NCBI GenBank assembly: GCA_030425705.1
Contig: JAUHZU010000002.1
Location: 558,001 to 622,000 of the forward strand
DNA length: 64,000 bases
Source: Phycisphaerae bacterium
GTDB taxonomy: Bacteria > Planctomycetota > Phycisphaerae > Phycisphaerales > Phycisphaeraceae
Reading direction: 5' to 3'
Made by a program: the position numbers and the translations under genes. This document shows, piece by piece, positions 16,382 to 25,836 of this stretch (within the stretch, counting starts at the first letter, position 1; every line of letters begins with the position of its first letter). The notes beneath the pieces are model-generated. The model had not been told where the DNA came from and made no database searches. It saw nothing but the letters and a program-made list of their open reading frames with translations.

Positions 16382-17821
16382 TCAGACCAGATCGTCGGAC
16401 ATGCCTGCCTCGGCAACATCCGCCTCATCGACGTCCCCGCGGTCGACCTTGTCCCAGAAGCCCAGGGCAAAGATCACCAGGATCACCGCGGCCATCCCGG
16501 CCGGGAAGAACCAGTAGTCCTTCCAGTCCGCCATCGCCTTGGCAACAAGGTCCATGTTGATCCCGTCGGGGTAGCCCTTGCCGAACATGCCGAGCATGGT
16601 CTCCATAAAGGTCGGGGCCTCCTGCTCGCCCTTGAGCGCGGTGATGTGGTCGATCAGCGGCTGGTGGTTCGCAGGGCCTTTACCGATATCGCCGAAGTGG
16701 TTGGGAAGGGCGATGTTGGTAAACGGGAAGGTTCCGCTGAAGGCCATGCGGAAGCCGAAGAACATGCCGATGCCCTGCGTGAGGAAGACCAGCAGCCCTT
16801 GGGCCTGTCCGCGCACATCCTTGGGCGAGCGCTTGTCGGTATAGATAAAGCCGGTGACGAAGAAGAAGTCGTAGCAGATGCCGTGAAGGGCGATGGCGAT
16901 CAGCAGCATCCACATGACCTGGTCGGGGGCCCCCATCGCGAATAGAGCGTACCGTAAGACCCAGCAGCCCATCCCGATCATGAGCATGACCTTGACACCC
17001 AGCTTCCGGAAAAAGAACGGGATCAGGAGCATGAAGAAGATTTCGGACATCTGCCCGAGTGTCATCGCGGCCCCGGCCTGCTTGAACCCAGCCGCGCCGA
17101 GGTAGGCCGAGGTCTGGCCGTAGTAGTACGCCAGCGGGATACAGATCAGCGTCGAGCAGACCGCGAACACCAGGAAGGGCGGGTGCTTGAGCAGCTTGAA
17201 CGCATCGACCATCAGCAGCGAGCCGATATCCAGCGGTTTGTTCTTTGCAGGCGGGGGAGTGTTCGGCAAAGTGAAGGAGTATGCGCCCAGAGCTAAGCTA
17301 CTGACCGCGCCGAGCCAGAAGATATTCAGCGAGTCCGACCAACCCACGGCACCGAGTCCCAGTCCTGCGGCGATCCAGCCGATCGTGCCCCAGACCCGTG
17401 CGGCCGGGAACTTATCCTGCGGCAGGTGCGTGAAGGTGATGGTGTTGCCCAGCCCGAGCGTCGGCATGTAGCAGAGCATGTACGCGATCATGAGCCAGAC
17501 GATCAACCCACCGTTGTCGGCACCGTTCTTGGACAGCACCGCGATGCCGCACATGATGCCGCCGCCGATCAGCATCAAGACCCCCATGACCCGTTCCGAG
17601 GAGAACAGCCGGTCGGCGATCAGACCGAGGAATAGAGGGGCGATGATCGCGGCAATCGGGGCGCTCTCATAGGCACCGCCGATGAAGTCACCAAGACCAT
17701 TTGCTCCCATCGCGAGGGCCAGCGTCGCGAACCACGCACCCCATGCGAAGAACTGCAGGAACATCATGACCGAGATGCGGATCAACGCGTTGGTATGTGA
17801 GGGGGAGGCCGAGTCTGACAT
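16382..17821 (-). CDS. MFS transporter, nucleoside:H+ symporter (NHS) type
   Basis: A 479-residue protein with about 12 hydrophobic segments. The start IRISVMMFLQFFAWGAWFAT and the SAPIAAIIAPLFLGLIADRLF segment are characteristic of the NHS family (NupG/XapB-like). The loop PAARVWGTIGWIAAG and the C-terminal segment DFFFVTGFIYTDKRSP also fit. Family members import nucleosides by proton symport, but planctomycete members commonly sit near sugar oxidoreductases, so a sugar or sugar-like substrate is also possible. The ATG at 17821 precedes the first helix; the frame is open upstream to 17923 without conserved features. Confidence 0.85.
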   Translation of the reverse strand: MSDSASPSHTNALIRISVMMFLQFFAWGAWFATLALAMGANGLGDFIGGAYESAPIAAIIAPLFLGLIADRLFSSERVMGVLMLIGGGIMCGIAVLSKNGADNGGLIVWLMIAYMLCYMPTLGLGNTITFTHLPQDKFPAARVWGTIGWIAAGLGLGAVGWSDSLNIFWLGAVSSLALGAYSFTLPNTPPPAKNKPLDIGSLLMVDAFKLLKHPPFLVFAVCSTLICIPLAYYYGQTSAYLGAAGFKQAGAAMTLGQMSEIFFMLLIPFFFRKLGVKVMLMIGMGCWVLRYALFAMGAPDQVMWMLLIAIALHGICYDFFFVTGFIYTDKRSPKDVRGQAQGLLVFLTQGIGMFFGFRMAFSGTFPFTNIALPNHFGDIGKGPANHQPLIDHITALKGEQEAPTFMETMLGMFGKGYPDGINMDLVAKAMADWKDYWFFPAGMAAVILVIFALGFWDKVDRGDVDEADVAEAGMSDDLV

Positions 17822-17965
17822 TAAGGGTCTCCACGTTGTGAGAGGTCCAACAGGCGGGCAGCCCGTGTGAGCGCAAGGCAAGAATATAGCTTGCGACGCT
17901 TGACTCTGCCGGTGGGCGGGCATAGCACGCGTGATCGGGCGGGGCGTGTTCGTTCAGGCAAACCC

Positions 17966-19738
17966 CTAGTCCAGCCGTTCGACCTCGACGAAGAATGCGG
18001 GGCGGGTGCCGCCGTCGGGGTGTTCGAGCCGGGCGCGCAGCTCGGCCCGGCCGGCGGCGGCGATGTTCACTTCCACCACCGCGGTGCGGGCCTGCGGGTC
18101 GGCGTCGGCGGACGTGGTCTGGCCGTCGAGTGAGAGGGTGGCGCGGGTCGCGCCCGTTGGGCCGCCGTGCTCGGCGGGGAACCGGCGGAGCGTGAAGCGG
18201 TACCGCCCGGGCCGGGCGATGTCGACGAGGAAGAAGCCCTCAGCCTGCGCGTTGTTCTTCGCGTGGTTCTGGTGCCAGGGGGCACCGTCGTGTCCAGGCT
18301 CGTCGTGGTGCAGGTCGTGGGTGGTGAGCAGCGTCGGGTTCGCGGCCTCGTCGCCGAGGATGTACGCGACGTCCGGCAGGTTGGCGGTCAGGTCTTCCCA
18401 CCACGCCTCGTACACCTGCCGGTGCAGTTCGACAAGCTCGGGTTGGTCGGCCGCGATATTGTTGCGCTGGCCGGGGTCTTCCTGCATGTCGTAGAGCTCC
18501 CGGCCGTTGACAAGCCGATACCGCTCGGAGAGCACGGCGGGGCGTCGCCCGTGGGCGGGCCGCTCGATGCGTTGGCTCTGCACGACGACGTAGCGGTTGC
18601 CGCGTGGGTGGGTCGAGGCGGCCTCGCGCCGCAGTACCGGGGCGAGACTCGTGCCGTCGAACCCCGCGATCACGCCATCACCTGCGCGCACGCCGCACAG
18701 GTCCAGCAGCGTCGGCATCAGATCGAAATGCGCGGTCAGCGCCCCGATGTCACGCGCCGTCGCCGCATCTCCGCCGATCCCGCCCGCGGGCCAGCGGATA
18801 AAGCACGGCACGCGGTGCCCGCCGTCGTAATTGCTCCCCTTGTACCCGCGCATCCCCGCGTTGTACGCCCCTTCGCCCGTGCCGGTGCGCGGGGCGGCGG
18901 TCGAGCCGTTGTCGGTCATAAAGATGACGATCGTGTTGCTCGCCAGGCCCTGGTCGTCGAGGTAGGCCATGAGCCGGCCGAGGTTGTCGTCGATACACGT
19001 GATCATCCCGTAGAACGCAGCGTGCGTGCCCTCAAGGCCCAGGTCCTCGTACATCTGGACATACCGCTCGGGCGCGAAGAACGGGCCGTGCGGCGCGTTG
19101 GTCGGGAGGTAGCAGAAAAACGGCGCGTCGCTGTCTTTCTGTTCTTCGATCCACGCGGTGGCCTGCTCGAACCAGACGTCGGTGCAGTAGCCGGGGTACT
19201 GCCGCCAGCCGTCGGTGTGGGAGCGGTAGTGGTCGTCGAAGTAGTCGTTGCCCCAGTAGTCGGGGAGGTTGCCCAGTCCGCCGCCGCCGTGGGTGAGGAC
19301 GGTGGAAAAGCCCTGGTCCTCGGGCCGGCAGGGGTAGGCGTCGCCCAGGTGCCACTTGCCGAACATGCCGGTCTCGTAACCCGCGTCGCGCAGGGCCTCG
19401 GCGAGCGTGACCTCGTCGGGGTCGAGCATGGACCGGCCCTGGATCGTATGCCACACGCCGGTGCGCATCGCGTAGCGTCCGGTGAGCAGCGCCGCGCGCG
19501 TCGGCGAGCAGGTCGGGTCGACGTGGAAATCGGTCAGCCGGACGGACTGCGCGTGCAGCGCATCCATGTGGGGGGTCTGGATGACCGTGTTCCCGTGTGC
19601 CCCGAGGTCGCCGTAGCCCTGGTCGTCGGTCACGATGAGGATCACGTTCGGCCGGTCGTCGGCCACGGCCGGCGACGCGGCGCAGCCGACCAGGAGGCAC
19701 ACGAGCAGGGCCGGCAGCAGCAGGACGGTGGGTTTCAT
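17966..19738 (-). CDS. Sulfatase (formylglycine-dependent), lipoprotein
   Basis: A 590-residue type I sulfatase. The N-terminus is a lipoprotein signal with lipobox LVGC (Cys19), so it is probably anchored in the envelope. The catalytic core has NVILIVTDDQGYGDLG (metal Asp pair), the formylglycine motif Cys77-Ser-Pro-Thr-Arg81, GKWHLG, and FMTDNGSTAAPRTGTGEG. After about residue 470 a C-terminal beta-rich domain is present (FFLVDIARPGRYRFTLRRFP), possibly carbohydrate-binding. It needs a formylglycine-generating enzyme, not seen here. Likely removes sulfate esters from polysaccharides. Start chosen at ATG 19738, directly before the signal sequence. Confidence 0.92.
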   Translation of the reverse strand: MKPTVLLLPALLVCLLVGCAASPAVADDRPNVILIVTDDQGYGDLGAHGNTVIQTPHMDALHAQSVRLTDFHVDPTCSPTRAALLTGRYAMRTGVWHTIQGRSMLDPDEVTLAEALRDAGYETGMFGKWHLGDAYPCRPEDQGFSTVLTHGGGGLGNLPDYWGNDYFDDHYRSHTDGWRQYPGYCTDVWFEQATAWIEEQKDSDAPFFCYLPTNAPHGPFFAPERYVQMYEDLGLEGTHAAFYGMITCIDDNLGRLMAYLDDQGLASNTIVIFMTDNGSTAAPRTGTGEGAYNAGMRGYKGSNYDGGHRVPCFIRWPAGGIGGDAATARDIGALTAHFDLMPTLLDLCGVRAGDGVIAGFDGTSLAPVLRREAASTHPRGNRYVVVQSQRIERPAHGRRPAVLSERYRLVNGRELYDMQEDPGQRNNIAADQPELVELHRQVYEAWWEDLTANLPDVAYILGDEAANPTLLTTHDLHHDEPGHDGAPWHQNHAKNNAQAEGFFLVDIARPGRYRFTLRRFPAEHGGPTGATRATLSLDGQTTSADADPQARTAVVEVNIAAAGRAELRARLEHPDGGTRPAFFVEVERLD

Positions 19739-19827
19739 GGCGTTCCCGAAGAAGGGGTTGAAAAGGGCCTGCTCCGCGTTTCGATGTCGCCCGGCCATCA
19801 GGTAGAATAAGGCTTAGGATACGCCCC

Positions 19828-20382
19828 ATGACCACGACCGCCACCGCCAAGCTCGCGCCGCTATTGGCCTATCTGGACTCGCTCACCACCGAGCGGGCGG
19901 ACGTGCAGCGGCTGGCCGAGGCGCTCGACCGGCTGGACGGGCTGTCGGCCGACGACCTGCGGGAGTACGCGGTCTTCGACGACCACGACTACCGCCGCAA
20001 CCTCGTCGTCGAGGGGCCGATGTACGAGGTGCTGCTGCTGTGCTGGAAGTCCGGCCAGCGGAGCCCGATCCACGACCACGCCCACTCGGTCTGCGGCGTC
20101 AAAGTCCTCGAAGGCAAACTGACAGAGGTCCGCTACCGCGAGACCCCCTGCGGCCAGGTCGTGGCGAAGGACTGCCGGGAGATGCAGCTCGGCGGGATCT
20201 GCGCCTCGGTGGACCACGACATCCACGAGATCAGCAACCTCGAGGCCGAGGGCGAAGACCTCATCACGATGCACATCTACTCCCCGCCGCTGCGCGAGAT
20301 GGCGATGTACGACCCGGCCAAGCCCGGCGCGATGACCTACCGCCCGGTGAACTTCGAATTCCACGGTGGCAGCGGGATCTGA
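19828..20382 (+). CDS. Cysteine dioxygenase (type I)
   Basis: A 184-residue cupin that oxidises L-cysteine to cysteine sulfinate using non-haem iron. The iron ligands are visible as IHDHAHS (His82, His84) and DHDIHEISN (His134). CGVKVLEGKLTEV follows the first motif, as in bacterial CDO, with a Cys at 89. The downstream convergent genes are a TSUP permease and a cysteine desulfurase-like enzyme, so the neighbourhood suits cysteine sulfur catabolism. TAGAAT at 19803-19808 is a candidate -10 element. Confidence 0.9.
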   Translation: MTTTATAKLAPLLAYLDSLTTERADVQRLAEALDRLDGLSADDLREYAVFDDHDYRRNLVVEGPMYEVLLLCWKSGQRSPIHDHAHSVCGVKVLEGKLTEVRYRETPCGQVVAKDCREMQLGGICASVDHDIHEISNLEAEGEDLITMHIYSPPLREMAMYDPAKPGAMTYRPVNFEFHGGSGI

Positions 20383-20410
20383 GGCGGTCTCCGCTTCGGT
20401 ACGATCGTTG

Positions 20411-20503
20411 GCAGCGCCCCGCCGCGTGTGACGCGGCGGCTATCTTGAACCGTTCGTATTGCTTGTCGGAATAGCCGCCGCGTCACACGCGGCGGGGCGC
20501 TGC
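20411..20503. repeat. REPIN-like inverted hairpin pair, copy 2
   Basis: Perfect 33-nt inverted repeats (20411-20443 and 20471-20503) separated by 27 nt. Each arm contains a self-complementary hairpin with stem CCGCCGCGT and a 3-nt loop (20419-20439 and 20475-20495). The left arm equals the left arm of the element at 1330 over its whole length, GCAGCGCC through CTATC. It lies in the convergent gap between the cysteine dioxygenase and TSUP genes. Confidence 0.8.
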
Positions 20504-20567
20504 TATGGGCCTGCTACTTGAGGTGGGTATCGAACGCGGACGCGCTCTACCCACCCTGCGACCGGGG

Positions 20568-21380
20568 TCACCCTACCAGCATCTTGACGCACGCGACGAC
20601 CAGCAGCACGGTGAACACGACCCGCACGTAGACCACGGGCAGCTTGTGCGTCAGGTGTGCGCCCGCGTAGCTCGCGGCGATGGCGGTGCTCGCCAGCACG
20701 GCCGCGACGAGCAGGGCCGTGGGGGCATCGACCGGCAGGCCGCCCTGCGGCGGGTGGTGCAGCGCTTCGAGCCCGATGAGCTTGCGTGCCGCGCCGACCG
20801 GCGCGGTCAGGCACATCACCGTCGAGCTGACCGCTACGCTGTTGCGCAGCGGCAGGTGGCAGAAGCGGTGGATCAGGGCGACCGCGATCACCCCGCCGCC
20901 GATGCCCAAGAGACCCGCCGCCCCCCCCACGGTGACGCCGATCAGCGTGCAGCGCACCCAGTCCGCGTGCGTCGGTCCGTCGCCCTCTTCGATGGCACCG
21001 GCCTTGCGGTGGTCCATGAGCTTGCGCGCGTTGATGAACACCGCGTACAGCAGGAACACGCCGAAGACACGCTCCAGCACGTCGCTGGGAAGCCGGTCGC
21101 TGAGCATCACGCCGAAGACGATCGCGACCAGCGCCCCGGGCAGCATCCGGCCGGCGACATCGAAGCGGATCGCCCGCTTCTTGTAGTGCTTGATGAAAGC
21201 GGGCACGGCGACGACGACGTTGACGCACATCGCCGCGGCCTGCGCGAGGTGGTAGTCCGCGCCGAGCCCGACGTTGATCACCGGGATCATCACGACACTG
21301 CCGCCGATCCCCAGCAGCCCGGCAAGCAGCCCCGCGACCAGACCCGTCACGATCAGGATGGCAACCGCAAACGACGTCAA
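20568..21380 (-). CDS. TSUP/TauE-SafE family sulfite/organosulfur permease
   Basis: A 270-residue integral membrane protein with the two internally repeated TSUP motifs: LVAGLLAGLLGIGGSVVMIPV near the N-terminus and VGGAAGLLGIGGGVIAVAL in the second half. Family members move sulfite, sulfoacetate or related anions across the inner membrane. The start is uncertain: TTG at 21378-21380 precedes the first helix, with no good Shine-Dalgarno, and the open frame to 21596 overlaps the upstream gene. It follows the desulfurase-like gene by 61 bp on the same strand; with cysteine dioxygenase opposite, export of sulfite from cysteine breakdown is a reasonable inference. Confidence 0.82.
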   Translation of the reverse strand: MTSFAVAILIVTGLVAGLLAGLLGIGGSVVMIPVINVGLGADYHLAQAAAMCVNVVVAVPAFIKHYKKRAIRFDVAGRMLPGALVAIVFGVMLSDRLPSDVLERVFGVFLLYAVFINARKLMDHRKAGAIEEGDGPTHADWVRCTLIGVTVGGAAGLLGIGGGVIAVALIHRFCHLPLRNSVAVSSTVMCLTAPVGAARKLIGLEALHHPPQGGLPVDAPTALLVAAVLASTAIAASYAGAHLTHKLPVVYVRVVFTVLLVVACVKMLVG

Positions 21381-21441
21381 GCGGGCAGTGTAGCGATGTT
21401 TAGCTGCCGCCCAACGGGCGTCGGCTAAACAAACATCTGAA

Positions 21442-22596
21442 CTACACCCCCACCGCCTCCATCGCCTTGAGGTGTTCGAGCACGCGGTCGACCTCGTCCT
21501 CGGTGTTGAAGTAGCCGAAGCCGAAGCGGATGGTGCCCGGCCCCGGGAGCGTGCCGATGGTCTCGTGGGCGAGGGGTGAGCAGTGGTACCCGGCACGGGT
21601 GGCGACCTCGTGCTTTTCGGAGAGGTATGCGGCGACCTGCTTGGGGTCGCGCTCGCCGAAGTTGCAGGAGACGACGGCGACCTTCTGCTCGCAGTCGGTC
21701 GTGCCGTAGACCCGGGCGTCGGGCACGTCGGCGAGCCCGTCGATGAAGCGCTTCGTGAGCGCCATCTCGTGTCGGCGGACCTTCGCGACGCCGTTCTCCG
21801 CGAGCCACTCCACGCCGGCCGCGAGCCCCGCGATGCCGATGGCGTTGTGCGTGCCCACCTCGAACTCGCTGGGCATCTTGCCGGACATCGGGTGCCGGCC
21901 CGAGTCCTTGCCTGTCCCGCCGACCGCGAAGGGCGCGAGGCGGAAGCCCTCCTTGACGTACAGCCCGCCGATGCCCGTCGGGCCGTACATCCCCTTGTGC
22001 CCGGCGAAGACCATCAGCTCGGGGTCCAGGTCGCGGACCTTGAAGTCGATGATGCCCGCCGACTGCGCGGCGTCGAGCAGCAGCGGTGTCTCGTAGCGTT
22101 TGCACAGCGCGCCGAGCGCCTCGTAGGGCAGGATCTCGCCGGTCACGTTCGCGGCCATCGTACAGATCACTACGCGGATATTGCCCTGCTTGAGCTTGTC
22201 CTCGATGAAGCCCAGGTCCAGCGGCTCGCCGACCTTGTACGGCGCGACGTGGAAGGAGATGTCACGCCGCTCGGCGACGAGGCGGATGGCGCGGGACGAG
22301 GCGTGGTGCTCCAGCCCGGAGATGATCGCCGCGTCGCCGTGCTGCCAATCCAGCCCCTGGATCGCGGCGTTGGTGGCATAGGTGCAGCCGGGCATCATGG
22401 CGAAGCGCGACGGGTTGTCGATGCCCAGGAACCCGGCGATGGTCGCGCGGGCCTGCTCCATCGCGTTGGCGGTGTCCGCGCCCTCGGCCGAGTGGGTCCG
22501 GCTCGGGCTGGACATGGTCCGCACGGCGTCGTCGATCGCCTTGCACACCGGCTCGGGCTTGGGCCAGGTCGTCGCGGCGTTGTTCAGGTAGATCAC
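21442..22596 (-). CDS. Cysteine desulfurase-like class V aminotransferase
   Basis: A 384-residue PLP enzyme of the class V group. It opens IYLNNAATTWPKPE, has HHASSRAI, the LLLDAAQSAGIIDF aspartate motif, FAGHKGMYGPTGIGG (PLP lysine), and the C-terminal RAGYHCSPLAHETIG carrying the likely catalytic cysteine. These match the cysteine desulfurase family rather than plain aminotransferases. The GTG at 22596 is chosen because GGAGG lies about 6 nt upstream and the conserved sequence begins immediately. It may supply or catabolise cysteine sulfur together with the adjacent TSUP and dioxygenase genes. Confidence 0.87.
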   Translation of the reverse strand: MIYLNNAATTWPKPEPVCKAIDDAVRTMSSPSRTHSAEGADTANAMEQARATIAGFLGIDNPSRFAMMPGCTYATNAAIQGLDWQHGDAAIISGLEHHASSRAIRLVAERRDISFHVAPYKVGEPLDLGFIEDKLKQGNIRVVICTMAANVTGEILPYEALGALCKRYETPLLLDAAQSAGIIDFKVRDLDPELMVFAGHKGMYGPTGIGGLYVKEGFRLAPFAVGGTGKDSGRHPMSGKMPSEFEVGTHNAIGIAGLAAGVEWLAENGVAKVRRHEMALTKRFIDGLADVPDARVYGTTDCEQKVAVVSCNFGERDPKQVAAYLSEKHEVATRAGYHCSPLAHETIGTLPGPGTIRFGFGYFNTEDEVDRVLEHLKAMEAVGV

Positions 22597-22730
22597 GCGG
22601 GTCCTCCAGCCCCCGCGCCCGGCCAACTCCGCCCGGCAGAGGGGGGCGGCTATCTTAGCAACGGGCACGGGATGCACCTAATGCTGCCACGGATATTGTG
22701 AGTGTGCCGTGTCATTTGTAACATTTAGGT

Positions 22731-23423
22731 GTGAAAACGATGAGTCTCCGCGAGTATGAGGCCCTCACGGCCGGCACGACCACCTACTCGGCCGACCGTC
22801 ACGGCCCGAAAGTCCTGGGGCTCGGGGGCGGCCGGTGCCTCAAGCTCTTCCGCCGCAAACGGCTGCTGTCCAGCTCGGCCTTGATCCCCTACGCCAAGCG
22901 GTTCGCCGTCGCCGCCGAGCGGCTGGCCCAGCGCGGCATCCGGTGTGTCCGCGTCCGGCAAGTGGCCCGGGTGCCCGCGATCCACCGGCACCTGGTGGAG
23001 TACGACTACCTCGCGGGCGAAACGCTTCGCGCCGAGCTGGTCGCCGCGATGGACCAGCCCGGCCAACTGGGGGACCTGATGGGCCGGCACGCCGCGTTCA
23101 TCGCCGAGCTGCACCGCCAGCGCGTCTACTTCCGTGCGGTGCACTTCAACAACGTCATCGTCTGCCCCGACGGCGAGCTGGGGCTGATCGACATCTCCGA
23201 GGCCCACGTCGGCCGGCTTGCGCTGACCCCCGCCAAGCGGGCTCGCAACTTCCGGCCGATGGTCAAGTACGACGAGGACCGCGCGGCGCTGCTGGCCTAC
23301 GGCGTCGAGCGCTTCCTCGCCGACTACCTCGCCGCCGCGTCGCTCCCGCCCCGCGCCGAGCGCCGGTTCCGCCGGGCGCTGGCGCGCATCGACCCGCTGC
23401 TTGCCGGTACGATGGCCCGCTGA
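22731..23423 (+). CDS. WaaP/Kdo kinase-like protein
   Basis: A 230-residue protein with a eukaryotic-kinase-like fold of the lipopolysaccharide (WaaP/Kdo/InaA) kinase type. The catalytic region reads YFRAVHFNNVIVCPDGELGLIDISEA: an HxxN loop and a D-I-S motif replacing DFG. The N-terminal lobe has the glycine-rich LGLGGGRCLKLFRRKRLLS segment. Related enzymes phosphorylate LPS core sugars, but the true substrate is not known here. Start is GTG at 22731 or ATG at 22740. The sensor kinase gene begins 70 bp downstream in the same direction. Confidence 0.7.
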   Translation: MKTMSLREYEALTAGTTTYSADRHGPKVLGLGGGRCLKLFRRKRLLSSSALIPYAKRFAVAAERLAQRGIRCVRVRQVARVPAIHRHLVEYDYLAGETLRAELVAAMDQPGQLGDLMGRHAAFIAELHRQRVYFRAVHFNNVIVCPDGELGLIDISEAHVGRLALTPAKRARNFRPMVKYDEDRAALLAYGVERFLADYLAAASLPPRAERRFRRALARIDPLLAGTMAR

Positions 23424-23493
23424 GCCGTGCCGCCCGGGAGTTGGTCAGCCGTGCCGGTTGGGGCCCGATCCGGCGGGATGGAGAGGCGGACCG

Positions 23494-25791
23494 ATGGCCC
23501 GATTCGGCAAGCAACGGAGTCTCTTGGGCCGGCTGGGGCTGTCGATCCTGACCGGCGGGCTGGTCCTGATCCTCGCGGTGGTCTGCTGCCAGATCCTCCG
23601 TGCCCAGGAAGAACAAGCGCTGGAACGCGCCGTCCAGGAGTACGCCAACCAGACCGCGCTGCAGATCGAGGGGCTCACCCAGTCCCACCTGCTGGCCTAC
23701 GAACGCCTCGCGTCGCGCTGGATGTTCGCCGGCGAGCAGGACGAAGACGACTGGCGTGCCGACGCGGTGGAGTACCGCGCGGACCTGCCGGAGGTCCGAG
23801 CGATCGAATGGGTGGACACCTCGGCCAGGGTGCGCTGGATCGAGCCACTCGAAGGCAACGAGCAGGTCCTCGGGGTCGAGCTGAACCTGGACGGCCGGCG
23901 TGCCGAGGCCCTTGCCCGGGCGGAGTCCAGCGGCGGCCTCGCGATGACGCGCAGCGTCGAATTGATCCAGGGCGGCCAGGGGGTCCTTGTCTTCATCCCC
24001 CTGGTGCTGGACGACGCGCCGGCCGGCTTCATGGTGTTTGTCATCTGCCCCGAGTCGCTGTTGAGGGAGGTCCTGGTCCCGCTGGACGACCGCTATGTGC
24101 TCACTGTCCTGGATGGCAACGATGCCCTCTTTCAGCACGGCGAGGACGGGCTACAACCGACCGGCGTGGCCCAACTCCGACTGGGCGGTGTGCCTTGGCG
24201 GCTGGAGGTCCGTCCGCGTGAAGCCCTGGTCGACCTGTACCACACCAACACACCATTCGCGGTGCTCATCGGCGGGGTCCTGCTGAGTGTGGCGCTGGCC
24301 GTGCTGATGTACCTGCGGATCACCGCCAAGCGATCCCGCGACGAGCTTCGCAAGCAGGCCGCCGAACAGCAGGCGATCTTCGACCTGCTCCCCGCGATGA
24401 TCTGGCACAAGGACACGAACAACAACATCCTCCGAGCCAACAAGGCCGCGGCCGCGAGCGTCGGTCGGACACCCGAAGAACTTGCGGGCCAGCCCACCTC
24501 GAAGTTCTACAAAGAAGGCAGCACGACCTTCGCCTACGAGGACCGCAAGATTATCGAGACCGGCGAGCCGATGCCCGGCACGGTCCGGCCGGTGGAGACC
24601 CCGGCCGGGCTCCGCGACATCCACATCGAGAAGCTGCCGGTCTTCGACAGCCGGGGCCAGGTCAGCGGCATCATCGTGGTCGCCACGGACATCACCCGGA
24701 TCAACGAGGCCGAGGCCGAGGCCCGCAGCGCGACCGAGTGGTTCCGCGCGTTCATGCAGAACGACCCGCAGATGAAGTGGGTGCTGGATACCGCGGGCCG
24801 GTTCGTCTACGTCAACCCGGCGTACGAGCGCGCGATGGGGGTGACGGTCGAGCAGTGCCGGGGCCGGCTGCCCATCGAGGTCCTCCCCGACCAGACCAAG
24901 GCGTTTATTAAGCTGGCCGAGGACGTGGAGTGGGCCCGCCCGACCCTGGGCCACCCGGTGCAGAACGAGGTGGACCTGCCCCTGAAGGACCGGGTCTCGC
25001 CGCTGCTGATCACGCACTTCCTGTTCCACGGCGTGGGGGGCGAGGTGCTCGAGGGCGGCAGCGTGCTGGACCTCAGCGATGTCAAGCAGGCCGAGTCGCT
25101 GCTGGAGCTGCGCAACAAGGACCTGCGGACGATGCTGTACGTCATCTCGCACGACCTGCGCGAGCCGCTGCGGGCGATCCGCAACTTCTCGGACATCCTG
25201 AAGGACGACTACGCAGACGCGCTGGACGAACGCGGGCGGGACATGCTGACGCGGGTCGCCAACGGGGCGCAGCGGCTGGACCGGCTGCTGTCGGATGTGT
25301 TGATGCTCTCGCGGGCCCAGCGGGCCGGGGCCGTCCAGGACCGGATCGACATGGACGAGGTGGTAGCGGACGTGCTGCAAGAACTCCGCCAGGTGATCGA
25401 GCGCTCGGGTGGCTCGGTGCGTGTGCTCGGCAAGCTGCCGGTGCTGAAGGGTGAGCGGCTCTGGCTCCGCCAGGCGGTCTACAACCTGGTGGCGAACGCC
25501 CTGAAGTTCACGCGCCCCGACGCGCCGCCGGACGTGGAGATCGCCGCCTATGTCCCCGGGCCGGGCGAGCACGCGGCAGGGCTGGTCGTGCGTGACCGGG
25601 GGCCGGGGGTCGAGCCGGACCAGCGGGAGGCCATCTTTGAGCTGTTCCAGCGCGGGGTCGGCCGCGAGGTCCCCGGGACGGGTGCCGGCCTGGCGATCGT
25701 CGCACGGATCGCGGAGCGTTACGGCGGGAGCGCGTGGGTCCGCGGCCGACCGGGCGGTGGTTCGGAGTTTATCCTGACAATTAGCCCTTAG
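23494..25791 (+). CDS. CHASE-PAS sensor histidine kinase
   Basis: A 765-residue hybrid-free membrane histidine kinase. A first helix (about residues 13-35) and a second (about 254-275) flank an extracytoplasmic CHASE-type sensor with VRAIEWVDTSARVRWIEP and LGVELNLDGRRAEAL. Two PAS domains follow (one beginning IFDLLPAMIWHKDTNNNILRAN, one WVLDTAGRFVYVNPAYERAMG), then HisKA with the phospho-accepting His553 in ISHDLREPLRAI, and HATPase_c with LVANALKF, VRDRGPGV and GTGAGLAI. The ATG at 23494 has GAGAGG upstream. The next two genes are response regulators, its likely partners. Confidence 0.9.
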   Translation: MARFGKQRSLLGRLGLSILTGGLVLILAVVCCQILRAQEEQALERAVQEYANQTALQIEGLTQSHLLAYERLASRWMFAGEQDEDDWRADAVEYRADLPEVRAIEWVDTSARVRWIEPLEGNEQVLGVELNLDGRRAEALARAESSGGLAMTRSVELIQGGQGVLVFIPLVLDDAPAGFMVFVICPESLLREVLVPLDDRYVLTVLDGNDALFQHGEDGLQPTGVAQLRLGGVPWRLEVRPREALVDLYHTNTPFAVLIGGVLLSVALAVLMYLRITAKRSRDELRKQAAEQQAIFDLLPAMIWHKDTNNNILRANKAAAASVGRTPEELAGQPTSKFYKEGSTTFAYEDRKIIETGEPMPGTVRPVETPAGLRDIHIEKLPVFDSRGQVSGIIVVATDITRINEAEAEARSATEWFRAFMQNDPQMKWVLDTAGRFVYVNPAYERAMGVTVEQCRGRLPIEVLPDQTKAFIKLAEDVEWARPTLGHPVQNEVDLPLKDRVSPLLITHFLFHGVGGEVLEGGSVLDLSDVKQAESLLELRNKDLRTMLYVISHDLREPLRAIRNFSDILKDDYADALDERGRDMLTRVANGAQRLDRLLSDVLMLSRAQRAGAVQDRIDMDEVVADVLQELRQVIERSGGSVRVLGKLPVLKGERLWLRQAVYNLVANALKFTRPDAPPDVEIAAYVPGPGEHAAGLVVRDRGPGVEPDQREAIFELFQRGVGREVPGTGAGLAIVARIAERYGGSAWVRGRPGGGSEFILTISP

Positions 25792-25836
25792 AGGGGATAG
25801 TTCACCCCGGGGACCGCTTCCATACTTGCGGGTTCT

